A stretch of 64,000 nt of DNA from Chitinophaga rhizophila (GTDB lineage Bacteria > Bacteroidota > Bacteroidia > Chitinophagales > Chitinophagaceae), in contig NZ_JAICCF010000001.1 in the NCBI RefSeq assembly GCF_019492185.1, forward strand, positions 1 through 64,000, given 5' to 3'. Under the pieces are notes generated by a model. It worked only from the letters and a program-made list of their open reading frames with translations. It made no database searches and was not told where the DNA came from. How positions within the stretch are numbered: position 1 is the first letter of the stretch; each line of letters opens with the position of its first letter. A program made the translations under genes and the position numbers. This document shows positions 34,735 through 43,801 of the stretch, piece by piece.

Positions 34735-35373
34735 TCATTCCTGCGGCAATATTGACGCCTCGGGTTGCCAGTTCTCTATCTTTAATAAGCGGAAAAACTC
34801 CTGTTCTTCCATCTCTTTGACGCCACCCGGGGGCAGATCCCCCAGTTGAAGGTCTTCAATAGATACCCGGATCAGCCGGTCACAATGGTGCCTGATAGCG
34901 GATGTCATCTTCCGTACCTGATGGTATTTGCCTTCTGTAAGCGTGATAAGTAGCCACGAATGCGGCAAAAACTCTTTCAGCGGATATTGTGTGCGTGGCG
35001 CAATATGCGCCGGCTTCTCCACAATCTCCACTTCACAGGGCGTAGTGACCCAGTCTGCTCCGCCTTTTATACGAATGCTGACACCTTTTCTCAGCTGTTC
35101 TGCACTTTCTTCTGTCACTACATTCTTTACCATCACCAGGTAAGTACGCTTGTGCGGCTGGTCACTTTCAAATAACAACCGGGTGACCCTTTTGTTGGTC
35201 GTCAGGATCAACAGTCCTTCAGAATGATTATCCAGCCGGCCCACCGCATGTGTGCCTTCCGGGAAGTCGAAATCAAGATCTCCCAGCAGTCTGACCTTGT
35301 CAGGACTGATAAACTGAGAAACCATATTATATGGCTTATTGATAATGAAATATCGGTGGCCGCTCTCGTTCAT
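34735..35373 (-). CDS. RsuA/RluE-family rRNA pseudouridine synthase
   Basis: A 212-residue cytoplasmic enzyme. GRLDNHSEGLLILTTNKRV (45-63) is the catalytic motif with Asp48. KTYLVMV-like and EGKYHQVRKM motifs complete the RsuA/RluB/E/F pattern. There is no N-terminal S4 domain, which fits RluE (23S rRNA position 2457 in E. coli). It modifies uridine in ribosomal RNA. It is divergent from the GH127 gene and 70 bp upstream of the GH20 gene on the same strand, without functional link to either. Confidence 0.88.
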   Translation of the reverse strand: MNESGHRYFIINKPYNMVSQFISPDKVRLLGDLDFDFPEGTHAVGRLDNHSEGLLILTTNKRVTRLLFESDQPHKRTYLVMVKNVVTEESAEQLRKGVSIRIKGGADWVTTPCEVEIVEKPAHIAPRTQYPLKEFLPHSWLLITLTEGKYHQVRKMTSAIRHHCDRLIRVSIEDLQLGDLPPGGVKEMEEQEFFRLLKIENWQPEASILPQE

Positions 35374-35478
35374 GCGTATTCAATTCAGGTAATATATGCC
35401 CAGATCCGATTAATATATTTAAAATCACTTCTGACAACTATCCATAATTTTAAGCATTGTCAAAATTACTCCTGTTGT

Positions 35479-37884
35479 ATGAAATTACATGTGATCTTGC
35501 TTACATCGCTGGTTTGTGCCGGCCTATCTGTGAAGGCGCAATTGAAGAAAGACTATCCTATTCAACCGGTCGCTTTTACACAGGTACAGGTAACCGACAA
35601 TTTCTGGGCACCAAAAATACGGGTTAATGCGGAAATTACCATCCCATATACATTGGAGCAATGCCGGAAAACCGGACGTATTGACAACTTCAAACGTGCG
35701 GCGCACACCATCCCCGGCGATAAGATGACAGAGTATACTTTTGACGATACTGACCTGTATAAGGTCATTGAAGGGGCCTCCTATGGATTGCAGGTAAGAA
35801 AAGACCCCGCCCTGGAACAATACCTGGATACGCTCATTAATATCATTGGCGCTGCACAGGAAAAGGATGGCTATTTGTACACCTTCCGTACAGTGAATGC
35901 CACTCAGCCACATGCCTGGATCGGTGCGCGCAGATGGGAGGAAGAAGAAGATCTCAGTCATGAACTGTATAACTCAGGCCACCTGTTTGAAGCAGCTGTA
36001 GCACATTACCAGGCTACTGGCAAACGAAACCTGCTGGACATTGCTATACGAAATGCCGACCTGCTGGTAAAGACTTTCGGCTTCGGAAAAGAAGAACGCT
36101 TCCCCGGTCACCAGATTGTTGAGACGGGACTTACAAAGATGTACCGTGTTACTGGTAACAAGTCTTACCTCGACCTTGCAAAGTTCTTCCTGGATGTACG
36201 CGGCCCCGGTAAAAAATACAGCGGCGAATACAATCAATCCTACAAGAAAGTGGTAGACCAGCATGAAGCAGTTGGACATGCTGTCAGGGCTACCTACATG
36301 TATACCGGCATGGCCGACGTAGCAGCCCTTACCGGCGATCAGGAATACCTGCATGCCATTGATGATATCTGGCATGATGTCGTTGAAAAAAAGCTCTATA
36401 TCACCGGGGGGATTGGCGCCACTGGTAACGGTGAAGCCTTCGGTAAACCCTATGACTTACCCAATATGTCGGCATATGCAGAAACATGTGCCGCTATTGC
36501 CAACGTATACTGGAACAGCCGCATGTTCCTGCTGCATGGCGATGCCCGCTACATCGATGTACTGGAACGTACACTGTATAACGGACTGCTCTCAGGGGTA
36601 TCGCTCAGCGGAGACCGGTTCTTCTATCCCAATCCGCTGATGTCGATGGGGCAACACCAGCGTAGCGCCTGGTTTGGTTGCGCCTGTTGTATCTCTAACA
36701 TGACCCGCTTCCTGCCATCTATGCCAGGATATATCTATGCGCAGAATAAAGATGATCTGTACGTCAATCTCTTTGCAGGTAATACCGCTGACATCCAACT
36801 GCCTGCAGGCAAAGTCCGGCTGGAACAACAAACAAATTACCCCTGGGATGGAAAGGTAGCCATTACTGTCAATCCTGCAACTACTAACGGGTTCAGTCTG
36901 CACATCCGTATTCCAGAATGGGCCAATGGTAAGCCAGTCCCCGGCGACCTGTATTTTGAGGCAGACAGCGCAGTACGTCAACCACTTACCATACTGCTGA
37001 ACGGCAAACCGGTAAAGTACAAAACATCCAAAGGTTATGCTGTACTGCAAAGAAACTGGAAGAAAGGCGATAAGGTAAGTTTCGAACTCCCTATGGAGGT
37101 ACTGAAAATACTGGCCCGCGATTCCGTGACTGCCGACAAAAACCGTTTTGCGCTGCAACGGGGGCCCATTATGTATTGCCTGGAAGGCCCGGACAACAAA
37201 GATGCAGTAGTACAGAATATTGTGGTTGAAAAAAATGCCCCTGTTCAGGCGACCTATAAACCTGGCTTCCTGAACGGAGTAACAGTGCTGGAAATGCAGG
37301 GTACCGCTGCCAGCAGACAATTGAATACTGACCAGCTGACTAGTACAGCACAGCCGGTAACTGCTATTCCCTACTATACATGGGCAAACCGGGGTCCTGC
37401 TGAGATGACCGTATGGATACCTTATGAGGCCTCTGCAGCAAGACCGAAACCTGCTCCTACCATTGCTTCCAAAAGTAAGGTTAGTGCCTCCGCTCCTAAT
37501 AAGAAGATGTATATGGCGCTGAACGATCAGTATGAGCCGCTCAATGCACAGGACAAAAATGCCATGTACCTCCATTGGTGGCCTAAACATAATACGCTGG
37601 AATGGGTACAATATGACTTTGACCAGGAATATACCGTTTCCGGCTCCGAAGTATACTGGTATGATGACAGCCCTTTCGGCGACTGCCGTGTACCGGCCTC
37701 CTGGAAGATACTTTACAAACAAGGCGACCAGTGGATACCCGTAAAAAACAACACCCCTTATAGTATTACTAAAGATAAGTATGACAAGGTGACCTTTGAA
37801 CCAGTAAAAACAAGGGCCCTGAAACTGGAAATACAACTTCCTGCTGAAAATGCGTCAGGTATCCATGAATGGATAGTGAAATGA
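35479..37884 (+). CDS. GH127 family beta-L-arabinofuranosidase-like enzyme
   Basis: An 801-residue secreted protein with signal peptide (MKLHVILLTSLVCAGLSVKA). The (alpha/alpha)6 domain characteristic of GH127/DUF1680 is present: FKRAAHTIPGDKMTEYTFDD, GATGNGEAFGKPYDLPNMSA, and the metal/catalytic cysteine cluster WFGCACC (Cys401, 403, 404). In the known family member HypBA1 a zinc-bound Cys acts as nucleophile. Beta-sandwich domains follow. A C-terminal F5/8-type-C-like segment (about 700-800, VSGSEVYWYDDSPFGDCRVP) may bind sugar. The start at 35479 is chosen because it begins the signal peptide. It probably releases L-arabinose from plant glycans or glycoproteins. Confidence 0.9.
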   Translation: MKLHVILLTSLVCAGLSVKAQLKKDYPIQPVAFTQVQVTDNFWAPKIRVNAEITIPYTLEQCRKTGRIDNFKRAAHTIPGDKMTEYTFDDTDLYKVIEGASYGLQVRKDPALEQYLDTLINIIGAAQEKDGYLYTFRTVNATQPHAWIGARRWEEEEDLSHELYNSGHLFEAAVAHYQATGKRNLLDIAIRNADLLVKTFGFGKEERFPGHQIVETGLTKMYRVTGNKSYLDLAKFFLDVRGPGKKYSGEYNQSYKKVVDQHEAVGHAVRATYMYTGMADVAALTGDQEYLHAIDDIWHDVVEKKLYITGGIGATGNGEAFGKPYDLPNMSAYAETCAAIANVYWNSRMFLLHGDARYIDVLERTLYNGLLSGVSLSGDRFFYPNPLMSMGQHQRSAWFGCACCISNMTRFLPSMPGYIYAQNKDDLYVNLFAGNTADIQLPAGKVRLEQQTNYPWDGKVAITVNPATTNGFSLHIRIPEWANGKPVPGDLYFEADSAVRQPLTILLNGKPVKYKTSKGYAVLQRNWKKGDKVSFELPMEVLKILARDSVTADKNRFALQRGPIMYCLEGPDNKDAVVQNIVVEKNAPVQATYKPGFLNGVTVLEMQGTAASRQLNTDQLTSTAQPVTAIPYYTWANRGPAEMTVWIPYEASAARPKPAPTIASKSKVSASAPNKKMYMALNDQYEPLNAQDKNAMYLHWWPKHNTLEWVQYDFDQEYTVSGSEVYWYDDSPFGDCRVPASWKILYKQGDQWIPVKNNTPYSITKDKYDKVTFEPVKTRALKLEIQLPAENASGIHEWIVK

Positions 37885-37912
37885 CTAAAATTTTTAGTAA
37901 AATTGCGGTGCT

Positions 37913-38734
37913 ATGTCACTGCAAATTACGTCACTCAATTCCGGCAGCAACGGAAACTGTTATTATATCGGGAATGCTACAGATGCAGTCCTGATAGATG
38001 CGGGTATCTCCTGCCGGGAAACAGAAAGAAGGATGAAAAGGCTGGGATTGAAGATGGACATAGTAAAGGCCATCTTTATTTCTCATGAACATTCCGATCA
38101 TATCCGCGGACTGGAAGTACTGTCCAAGAAATACTGCCTGCCTGTATACATCACACCTAAGACCATGTTGCACGGGCGATTGGCCCTCAATGAACTGTAT
38201 GTCAAGGTATTTGATGCAATGACTCCGGTTGCAATTGGCGGACTGACCATTCACGCCTTCTCCAAAGCACACGACGCTATTGAGCCACATAGCTTCATGA
38301 TCTGCCATAATGATATCCGCATAGGCGTATTCACTGATATCGGCATACCCTGCAGTAACCTGATCAGTCACTTCCAGCAATGTCATGCAGCCTTCCTGGA
38401 AGCTAACTATGATGAACAGATGCTGGAACAGGGACGCTATCCCTATTTTCTCAAAAAGCGTATCCGCGGCGGCAGAGGTCACCTTTCCAATGCACAGGCG
38501 CTGGAAGTGTTCAAAAAGCACAAACCGGCCTTCATGACACACCTCCTGCTTTCCCACCTGTCCAGAGACAATAATAAACCTGAACTGGTACTAGACCTGT
38601 TCCGTCCGCATGCAGGACGCACACAGGTAGTCGTAGCCTCCCGCGATGTGGAAACTGCTATATATCACATTAGCGCTGTGCCACAGACTGTCATTCCGAA
38701 GATTGATTATATACAGGGACAACTGGCTTTCTAA
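37913..38734 (+). CDS. MBL-fold metallohydrolase, YycJ/WalJ-like
   Basis: A 273-residue cytoplasmic protein. HEHSDHIRG (58-66) is the metal-binding motif, preceded by LNSGSNGNCYYIG and LIDAGISCRE, typical of the YycJ/WalJ branch. Later motifs are VFTDIG and LLSHLSRDNNKPEL. Members are small exonuclease-like hydrolases linked to DNA repair or cell-wall control in Firmicutes; the exact substrate here is unknown. It starts 28 bp after the GH127 stop and may be co-transcribed, but is more likely to have its own promoter. Confidence 0.88.
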   Translation: MSLQITSLNSGSNGNCYYIGNATDAVLIDAGISCRETERRMKRLGLKMDIVKAIFISHEHSDHIRGLEVLSKKYCLPVYITPKTMLHGRLALNELYVKVFDAMTPVAIGGLTIHAFSKAHDAIEPHSFMICHNDIRIGVFTDIGIPCSNLISHFQQCHAAFLEANYDEQMLEQGRYPYFLKKRIRGGRGHLSNAQALEVFKKHKPAFMTHLLLSHLSRDNNKPELVLDLFRPHAGRTQVVVASRDVETAIYHISAVPQTVIPKIDYIQGQLAF

Positions 38735-38788
38735 CATATATCATATTTCCGGCTAATCATTATCATGTTTTAAGAAGTAATGCGGGCA

Positions 38789-38796
38789 TAATTTTG
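38789..38796 (+). promoter_or_regulatory. -7 promoter box (TAATTTTG)
   Basis: Exact TAnnTTTG match 26 bp before the ATG of the CoA-transferase gene; a T-rich string (GTTTT) lies about 19 bp upstream, where a -33 element would be. Confidence 0.45.
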
Positions 38797-38822
38797 GGAC
38801 ATCGTTCTTAAAATACAATTCT

Positions 38823-40118
38823 ATGTCTGACATATCATATACCACCGCGGCAGAAGCCGTAAGGTGCGTTGAGTCTGGTAATCGTGTATTTATTCATGGT
38901 AGTGCCGCTACCCCTGTTCACCTGCTGAGAGCTCTGCAAAACAGACATGCTGACCTTAAAGACGTTGAACTGGTAAGTATCACTACGCTCGGAGACGTTG
39001 ATTTCGACAACCCACTATACAGAAAGAGTTTCTTTATTAATTCATTGTTTGTTTCCGCTGCCAACCGTAAAGTTGTGAACAGCGACGACGGAGACTATGT
39101 TCCCATCTTCCTCAGCCAGATCCCGCAGTTGTTCAGGAAAGGCATCTTGCCGCCGGATGTGGCCATCGTAACAGTGTCGCCACCAGATGCACACGGATAT
39201 TGCTCACTGGGTACTTCCGTAGATATTGCCCGTGCAGCGGTGGACGTAGCTAAGTATGTGATAGCCCAGGTGAATCCGCTGATGCCACGTACACATGGCG
39301 ATGGCTTCATTCATGTATCAAGATTTCACGCCGCAGTATGGCAGAAAGCCACCTTACCCGAACTGGATTATGCACAACAATCAAGTGATATCACCGCAAA
39401 GATTGGTCGTAATATCGCCGAACTGGTGGAAGACGGGGCTACGTTACAGCTGGGTATCGGTAACATCCCGGACCAGGTATTGAAAAACCTCACACATCAT
39501 AAAAATCTGGGACTACATACCGAAATGTTGTCTGACGGGGTAATCCCCTTGATAGAAAGTGGCGCAATCAACAACAGCAGGAAGAAGCTGAACATAGGCA
39601 GATCTGTCACTGCATTTATGGCGGGTACCCGCAGATTGTATGACTTTGTACATGATAACCCTGCCATCAGGGTAATGGATATCAGTTATGTGAATGATAC
39701 GAGTATTATACGCCAGAACCCAAAGGTCGTGGCAATCAACAGCGCAATAGAAATCGATCTTACCGGGCAGGTATGCGCGGATTCTATAGGCACTTACCAG
39801 TTCTCAGGTATCGGCGGACAAATGGACTTTATGCGCGGTGCTTCGCTGTCTGAAGGAGGTACGCCCATCATCGCCCTCCCTTCTGTGACCAATAAAGGTA
39901 TTTCGCGCATCGTTCCCTTCCTGAAGGAAGGCGCTGGAGTAGTAACTACCCGCGGACATATGCATTGGGTGATCACAGAATATGGCAGAACCAACCTGTT
40001 TGGAAAAAGTCTCAAACAACGCGCTAAAGCGCTCATTGAAATAGCGCATCCCGATCACCGGGAAACCCTGGAACGGGCCTACTTCGAGCGCTTCGTTAAA
40101 AAAGAGTTTCAGTCTTAA
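38823..40118 (+). CDS. Acetyl-CoA hydrolase/CoA-transferase family protein
   Basis: A 431-residue enzyme with two Rossmann-like halves. The second half has LQLGIGNIPDQVL (209-220) and GLHTEMLSDG with the expected catalytic Glu234; further conserved are GTRRLYDF and GGTPIIALPS. The family includes 4-hydroxybutyrate CoA-transferase and succinyl-CoA:acetate CoA-transferase, which move CoA between carboxylic acids. The acceptor cannot be decided from the sequence. It stands alone with its own promoter and converges on the hxlR-like gene (8 bp gap). Confidence 0.9.
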   Translation: MSDISYTTAAEAVRCVESGNRVFIHGSAATPVHLLRALQNRHADLKDVELVSITTLGDVDFDNPLYRKSFFINSLFVSAANRKVVNSDDGDYVPIFLSQIPQLFRKGILPPDVAIVTVSPPDAHGYCSLGTSVDIARAAVDVAKYVIAQVNPLMPRTHGDGFIHVSRFHAAVWQKATLPELDYAQQSSDITAKIGRNIAELVEDGATLQLGIGNIPDQVLKNLTHHKNLGLHTEMLSDGVIPLIESGAINNSRKKLNIGRSVTAFMAGTRRLYDFVHDNPAIRVMDISYVNDTSIIRQNPKVVAINSAIEIDLTGQVCADSIGTYQFSGIGGQMDFMRGASLSEGGTPIIALPSVTNKGISRIVPFLKEGAGVVTTRGHMHWVITEYGRTNLFGKSLKQRAKALIEIAHPDHRETLERAYFERFVKKEFQS

Positions 40119-40126
40119 GTTGAAGG

Positions 40127-40525
40127 TTAGAGATGGCTAAGTGCATCCTGTAGGTCTAACTGATTTACGGGATGCATCATCCTTTTACGATGTACATGCC
40201 CCCATTTCGCCATTTCATCGATGATCGTTTCCAGGGTCTTGCCATAAGGGGTCAACTCATACTCTACCGTAACCGGTTTAGTATCATAAACCGTTCTCTT
40301 CACCAGCTCATTCAGTTCCAGCTCTCTCAGCTCCTTGGAAAGCATCTTTGACCCTACACCCTCTACTTCCCGCTGCAACTCCATAAACCGGCGTTTCCCA
40401 AAGCGTAAAGAGCCCAGAATAGCGATCTTCCATTTCCCGTTCAGCACATCCATTGTGTCATGGATAGCCCGCAGATGCTCGGCGCATCCTTCTGTCTTCT
40501 CTGTAACCTGTGATTTTCTGCTCAT
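40127..40525 (-). CDS. HxlR-family transcriptional regulator
   Basis: A 132-residue winged-helix protein: CAEHLRAIHDTMDVLNGKWK, ILGSLRFGKRRFMELQREVE, VKRTVYDTKPVTVEYELTPY. These are the usual HxlR/DUF24 motifs. Many HxlR proteins sense electrophiles or redox stress with a conserved Cys near the N-terminus; Cys14 lies there. It is divergent from the FrnE/DsbA-like gene, and a palindrome between them is the probable operator. Confidence 0.92.
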   Translation of the reverse strand: MSRKSQVTEKTEGCAEHLRAIHDTMDVLNGKWKIAILGSLRFGKRRFMELQREVEGVGSKMLSKELRELELNELVKRTVYDTKPVTVEYELTPYGKTLETIIDEMAKWGHVHRKRMMHPVNQLDLQDALSHL

Positions 40526-40585
40526 AAATACTTCCTGATAGTTTCTCCGATGAAAGCACTTTCCTTCGGGATACCACTTTCAAAA

Positions 40586-40609
40586 GTAAAGTAAGTTTAG
40601 GAACTTTAC
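40586..40609. promoter_or_regulatory. Operator-like palindrome GTAAAGT-10-ACTTTAC
   Basis: Perfect 7-bp arms (40586-40592 and 40603-40609) with a 10-bp spacer, in the 100-bp gap between hxlR-like (start 40525) and frnE-like (start 40626). The half-site spacing of 17 bp between arm centres fits a winged-helix dimer. Likely bound by the adjacent HxlR protein. Confidence 0.6.
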
Positions 40610-40625
40610 AAAAGAAAACGATATT

Positions 40626-41345
40626 ATGAGTACAGCGAATAAAATGAAAGTAGAGATCTGGTCTGATATTATGTGCCCATGGTGCTATATCGGCAAACGC
40701 CGCTTTGAAGCAGCTATGGAACAGTTCACAGACGCCGGATCTGTAGAGATAGAATGGCATAGTTTCCAGTTGGACCCAACCATCGAATCCGGTCACGGCG
40801 ATAACCTGTATAGCTACCTTTCCAAAAGGAAAGGCGTTCCATATGAACAGGCTGTTCAGATGAATAACCAGGTGACCGCCCTTGCAAGTACCCTCGGACT
40901 TACTTATAACATGGAACAGGCGGTAGTGGCCAACTCATTTGATGCACACCGCTTAATTCAACTGGCTAAGAAACACCAGCTGGGCGATGCTGCTGAAGAA
41001 CGTCTCTTCAAAGCCTACTTCACAGAAGGTAAAGACTTCAGCGATCCAGAAACCCTGGTAGCTATCGGAAAGGAAATCGGCCTTCCGGAAAGCGAACTGA
41101 AAGAACTGGTCAATTCCCAGGCATTTGCGCCGGACGTTAAACGCGATATTCAGGAAGCATCTGCCCTGGGCATCAACGGCGTTCCGTTCTTCGTGTTTGA
41201 CAGAAAATATGGCGTATCAGGGGCACAGGCTTCAGAGACCTTCCTGGAAGTGCTGAATAAATCAGTAGGCGAATGGAAGAAATCCCAGCCCGCCGGTCTC
41301 GAAATCATAGAAGGACAAACCTGCGGGCCTGACGGCGATTGCTAA
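40626..41345 (+). CDS. FrnE/DsbA-family oxidoreductase
   Basis: A 239-residue thioredoxin-fold protein without signal peptide, so cytoplasmic. The active site is CPWC (Cys17, Cys20) in IWSDIMCPWCYIGKRRFE. The cis-Pro loop is GINGVPFFVF. The helical insertion DAHRLIQLAKKHQLGDAAEE is typical of the FrnE group. These act as disulfide oxidoreductases or 2-hydroxychromene-carboxylate-isomerase-like enzymes, often in oxidative stress. Regulation by the divergent HxlR protein is probable. An extra CGPDGDC tail is present at the C-terminus. Confidence 0.92.
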   Translation: MSTANKMKVEIWSDIMCPWCYIGKRRFEAAMEQFTDAGSVEIEWHSFQLDPTIESGHGDNLYSYLSKRKGVPYEQAVQMNNQVTALASTLGLTYNMEQAVVANSFDAHRLIQLAKKHQLGDAAEERLFKAYFTEGKDFSDPETLVAIGKEIGLPESELKELVNSQAFAPDVKRDIQEASALGINGVPFFVFDRKYGVSGAQASETFLEVLNKSVGEWKKSQPAGLEIIEGQTCGPDGDC

Positions 41346-41419
41346 TTGTTTCGTCAGCTGCTGACATACTGTTGTCATCTTCGTACCTTTCCTTTGTAAC
41401 TGTAATCAAACTACAAAGG

Positions 41420-42481
41420 ATGACAGCCAGACAACTCCTTCAGCACAGACTTGCGAATCAGCAACTGATTCACCCTGCTTTTACTACTGCCCCCGAACTG
41501 GTAAAATGGTGCGGAGCCATTCAGGCCCAGGACTATGAGATGTCTAAATGGGCGGTGGGCATGCGGCTACCTGAAAGTAACAGTCAGGATATAGAAAAAT
41601 GTATCGCTGCGGGAGAGCTGATTCGTACCCACGTACTGCGCCCTACCTGGCACCTGGTACATCCGGCTGATATACGTTGGATGCTCCTGCTGAGCGGCCC
41701 TTACATCGAGCAGGCAATGGGTACCTATAACCGCAAGCTGGAACTGGATGAAAAAGTCTTCCGCAAGAGTAATAAAGTATTAGAAAAGGCGCTAAAGGGC
41801 GGTAGAGAACTAACTCGTACTGCCCTGGCTGCGGCCCTCCAGGAAGCAAATATCCCTACCAATGACCTCCGCATGAACTTCCTGCTCATAAAAGCCGAAC
41901 TGGATATGGTCATCTGTAACGGCGGCAAGCAGGATAAACATATTACCTATGCCCTTTTTGATGAAAGAGTGCCTGCCACACCCTCCATACCGCGGGAAGA
42001 AGCCCTTGCAAACCTGGCGCTCCGCTATTTCAATAGCCATGGTCCTGCTACGCTGAAAGACTTTGCCGGCTGGAGCGGTTTGCCTGTTACTGCTGCCCGA
42101 CAGGGATTGCAACTGATAAAAGATCAGCTACTGGTTGATACCGTCGCCGGACTGGAATACTATCATCCCTCCTCCTCACCTGAAAAAAACAATACCCGGG
42201 AGGTATTACTCCTACCTAATTATGATGAATACCTTGTTGCCTATAAGGATAGGGAAGTGATGCTTAACGGACAGCATCCCGGACTGGAAAGCCGAGATGG
42301 CAACCCGCTATTCAGCAATATCATCCTGGTACGCGGCGCAGTTGCCGGCACCTGGAAACGAACGATCAAAAAGAAAGAAATTGTCATGGATATGTACCCT
42401 AGTACACCACTTAATAAGACGCTGCAATCCGGACTTGAGAAAGAAATAACGCGGTTCCGGCAGTTCATGCGGCTGGAATAG
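41420..42481 (+). CDS. Winged-helix AlkZ-like protein (DNA glycosylase family)
   Basis: A 353-residue protein of the HTH_42/AlkZ superfamily: WCGAIQAQDYEMSKWAVGMR has the Q-x-Q motif (Gln35, Gln37) known as catalytic in AlkZ interstrand-crosslink glycosylases. The motif THVLRPTWHLVHPADIRWML and the late LLPNYDEYLVAYKDRE complete the family pattern. The start at 41420 (MTARQLLQ) is chosen over an upstream ATG that overlaps the frnE stop. Likely a DNA repair glycosylase acting on bulky or crosslinked adducts; substrate not tested. Confidence 0.88.
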   Translation: MTARQLLQHRLANQQLIHPAFTTAPELVKWCGAIQAQDYEMSKWAVGMRLPESNSQDIEKCIAAGELIRTHVLRPTWHLVHPADIRWMLLLSGPYIEQAMGTYNRKLELDEKVFRKSNKVLEKALKGGRELTRTALAAALQEANIPTNDLRMNFLLIKAELDMVICNGGKQDKHITYALFDERVPATPSIPREEALANLALRYFNSHGPATLKDFAGWSGLPVTAARQGLQLIKDQLLVDTVAGLEYYHPSSSPEKNNTREVLLLPNYDEYLVAYKDREVMLNGQHPGLESRDGNPLFSNIILVRGAVAGTWKRTIKKKEIVMDMYPSTPLNKTLQSGLEKEITRFRQFMRLE

Positions 42482-42575
42482 GCGGTCAATGGCAATAGTA
42501 TCAGCGAGGGAAATATAGACTTCCCATCAATACCGGCAAGGTAGCACCCGGCACGCATTCGTGCATAGACGTTAA

Positions 42576-42605
42576 AGGAAGAGGCCCGGATCCGGACCTC
42601 CTCCT
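42576..42605 (-). terminator. Terminator of the RND efflux operon
   Basis: Read on the minus strand, GGAGGAGG-t-CCGG-AT-CCGG-g-CCTC-t-TCC forms a GC-rich hairpin followed by TTTAACG, 10 bp after the adaptor gene. Mismatches are few and the centre is the GGATCC palindrome. Confidence 0.55.
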
Positions 42606-42615
42606 GATAAGTATA

Positions 42616-43788
42616 TTAGTGATGATGGTCCTCATCTCCTGTATTCTTGATCACCGAAAATAACGCATACGCGCCCTTAACCACAATATCAGCGCCTTTG
42701 ATATCAAAGCCCGGTGGCAGGATCACTTCAGTATATCCCAGCTCACTATTCCCTTTTTCTATATACAGCATTTCATACACATAGTTACCTTCAGCGCCTC
42801 CTTCCCGGCCTTTCGCGATGAAAATGCATGGCTTGCCTTCAAACTGGATCACTGCTTCATCCGGCACGGCATTGACCATGGCATTGCCGGTCTCTATCCA
42901 GGCGGTCAGGTACATACCCGGCAATAATTCCTTGTCTTCATTATCCAGGTGACAATGTACCTGCACAGTGCGTTCATTACTGATCTGCCTACCTATCAGA
43001 TGCACCCTTGCAGTACGCTGGGTGGTCTCATTAGCCAGCGTAAACCGTACCCGCTGTTCCAATTTCAGCCTGGGAATGTCTTTTTCAAAAACAGTCACTT
43101 CTGCATGCAGATGCTCAGTATTTACAATTTCAAACAGTTTGTCGCTGGGATTCACAAACACACCGATATTGGTGTTCACTGCTGTTACGTACCCGTTAAT
43201 AGGACTAAACAACTGAATCTCGCTCTGGATATTGCCCGCATCCAGCGATGGCAGGTTAATATTCAGTAAGCGCAGCTTTTCACGCAGTCCTTTTGTACGT
43301 GCAGCATTGGAGAGATAGTTCGCCTTTGCCTGTTGATATACCTTCTGTGCATTGACATTCTCTTTTGCCAGTTCCTCCTGTCTTTTGTACTCTGCCAGCA
43401 GGTATTCCTCCTGTCCTTTGTTCTCCAGGTATTCCTGCTGTAGCTGTATAAGATCCGGGTGTTGCAATGAAACAACTTTTTGCCCTTTTCTGACCAGAGA
43501 GCCCTGTAACAACTCGGTATTCTTCACAAAAGCGCCGAATGGGGAGGATATAGTGATCATGCTTTGCGGCGGTACATCCAGTTTGCCGTTAGCACGGATA
43601 TTACTGCTGATCTGCTGTTGTTCTATCTTACCTGTTTTAATCCCTGCGGTTGCATATTGAGCAGGGGTTAGTTCGGCAATAACGCCTTCCGTAGCTGCAT
43701 GCTCGTCCTCGTGTTCAGCAGCCTTCTCAGTTTTATTACCACAACCTGCCAGTATAACAAGCAATGGTATGTATATAAGCTGTTTCAT
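42616..43788 (-). CDS. RND efflux periplasmic adaptor lipoprotein (CusB/CzcB-like)
   Basis: A 390-residue lipoprotein (lipobox LAGC, Cys16). Membrane-fusion-protein domains are seen in order: beta-barrel start, lipoyl half (SPFGAFVKNTELLQGSLVRK), a coiled-coil hairpin at about 110-175 (LQQEYLENKGQEEYLLAEYK), second lipoyl half (LFSPINGYVTAV), beta-barrel (LHAEVTVFEKDIPRLK). A His/Asp/Glu-rich tail GDEDHHH and an N-terminal EHEDEHAATE stretch suggest metal contact. It links the inner-membrane pump to the outer-membrane channel of a heavy-metal efflux complex. The gene lies 13 bp after the pump gene. Confidence 0.93.
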   Translation of the reverse strand: MKQLIYIPLLVILAGCGNKTEKAAEHEDEHAATEGVIAELTPAQYATAGIKTGKIEQQQISSNIRANGKLDVPPQSMITISSPFGAFVKNTELLQGSLVRKGQKVVSLQHPDLIQLQQEYLENKGQEEYLLAEYKRQEELAKENVNAQKVYQQAKANYLSNAARTKGLREKLRLLNINLPSLDAGNIQSEIQLFSPINGYVTAVNTNIGVFVNPSDKLFEIVNTEHLHAEVTVFEKDIPRLKLEQRVRFTLANETTQRTARVHLIGRQISNERTVQVHCHLDNEDKELLPGMYLTAWIETGNAMVNAVPDEAVIQFEGKPCIFIAKGREGGAEGNYVYEMLYIEKGNSELGYTEVILPPGFDIKGADIVVKGAYALFSVIKNTGDEDHHH

Positions 43789-43801
43789 AGATCCTGTTGG
43801 T

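Noticed and set aside
36592..37836. Long minus-strand frame of 414 codons opposite the GH127 gene
   Set aside because: It is the antisense shadow of a well-supported GH127 gene and has no recognisable domain.
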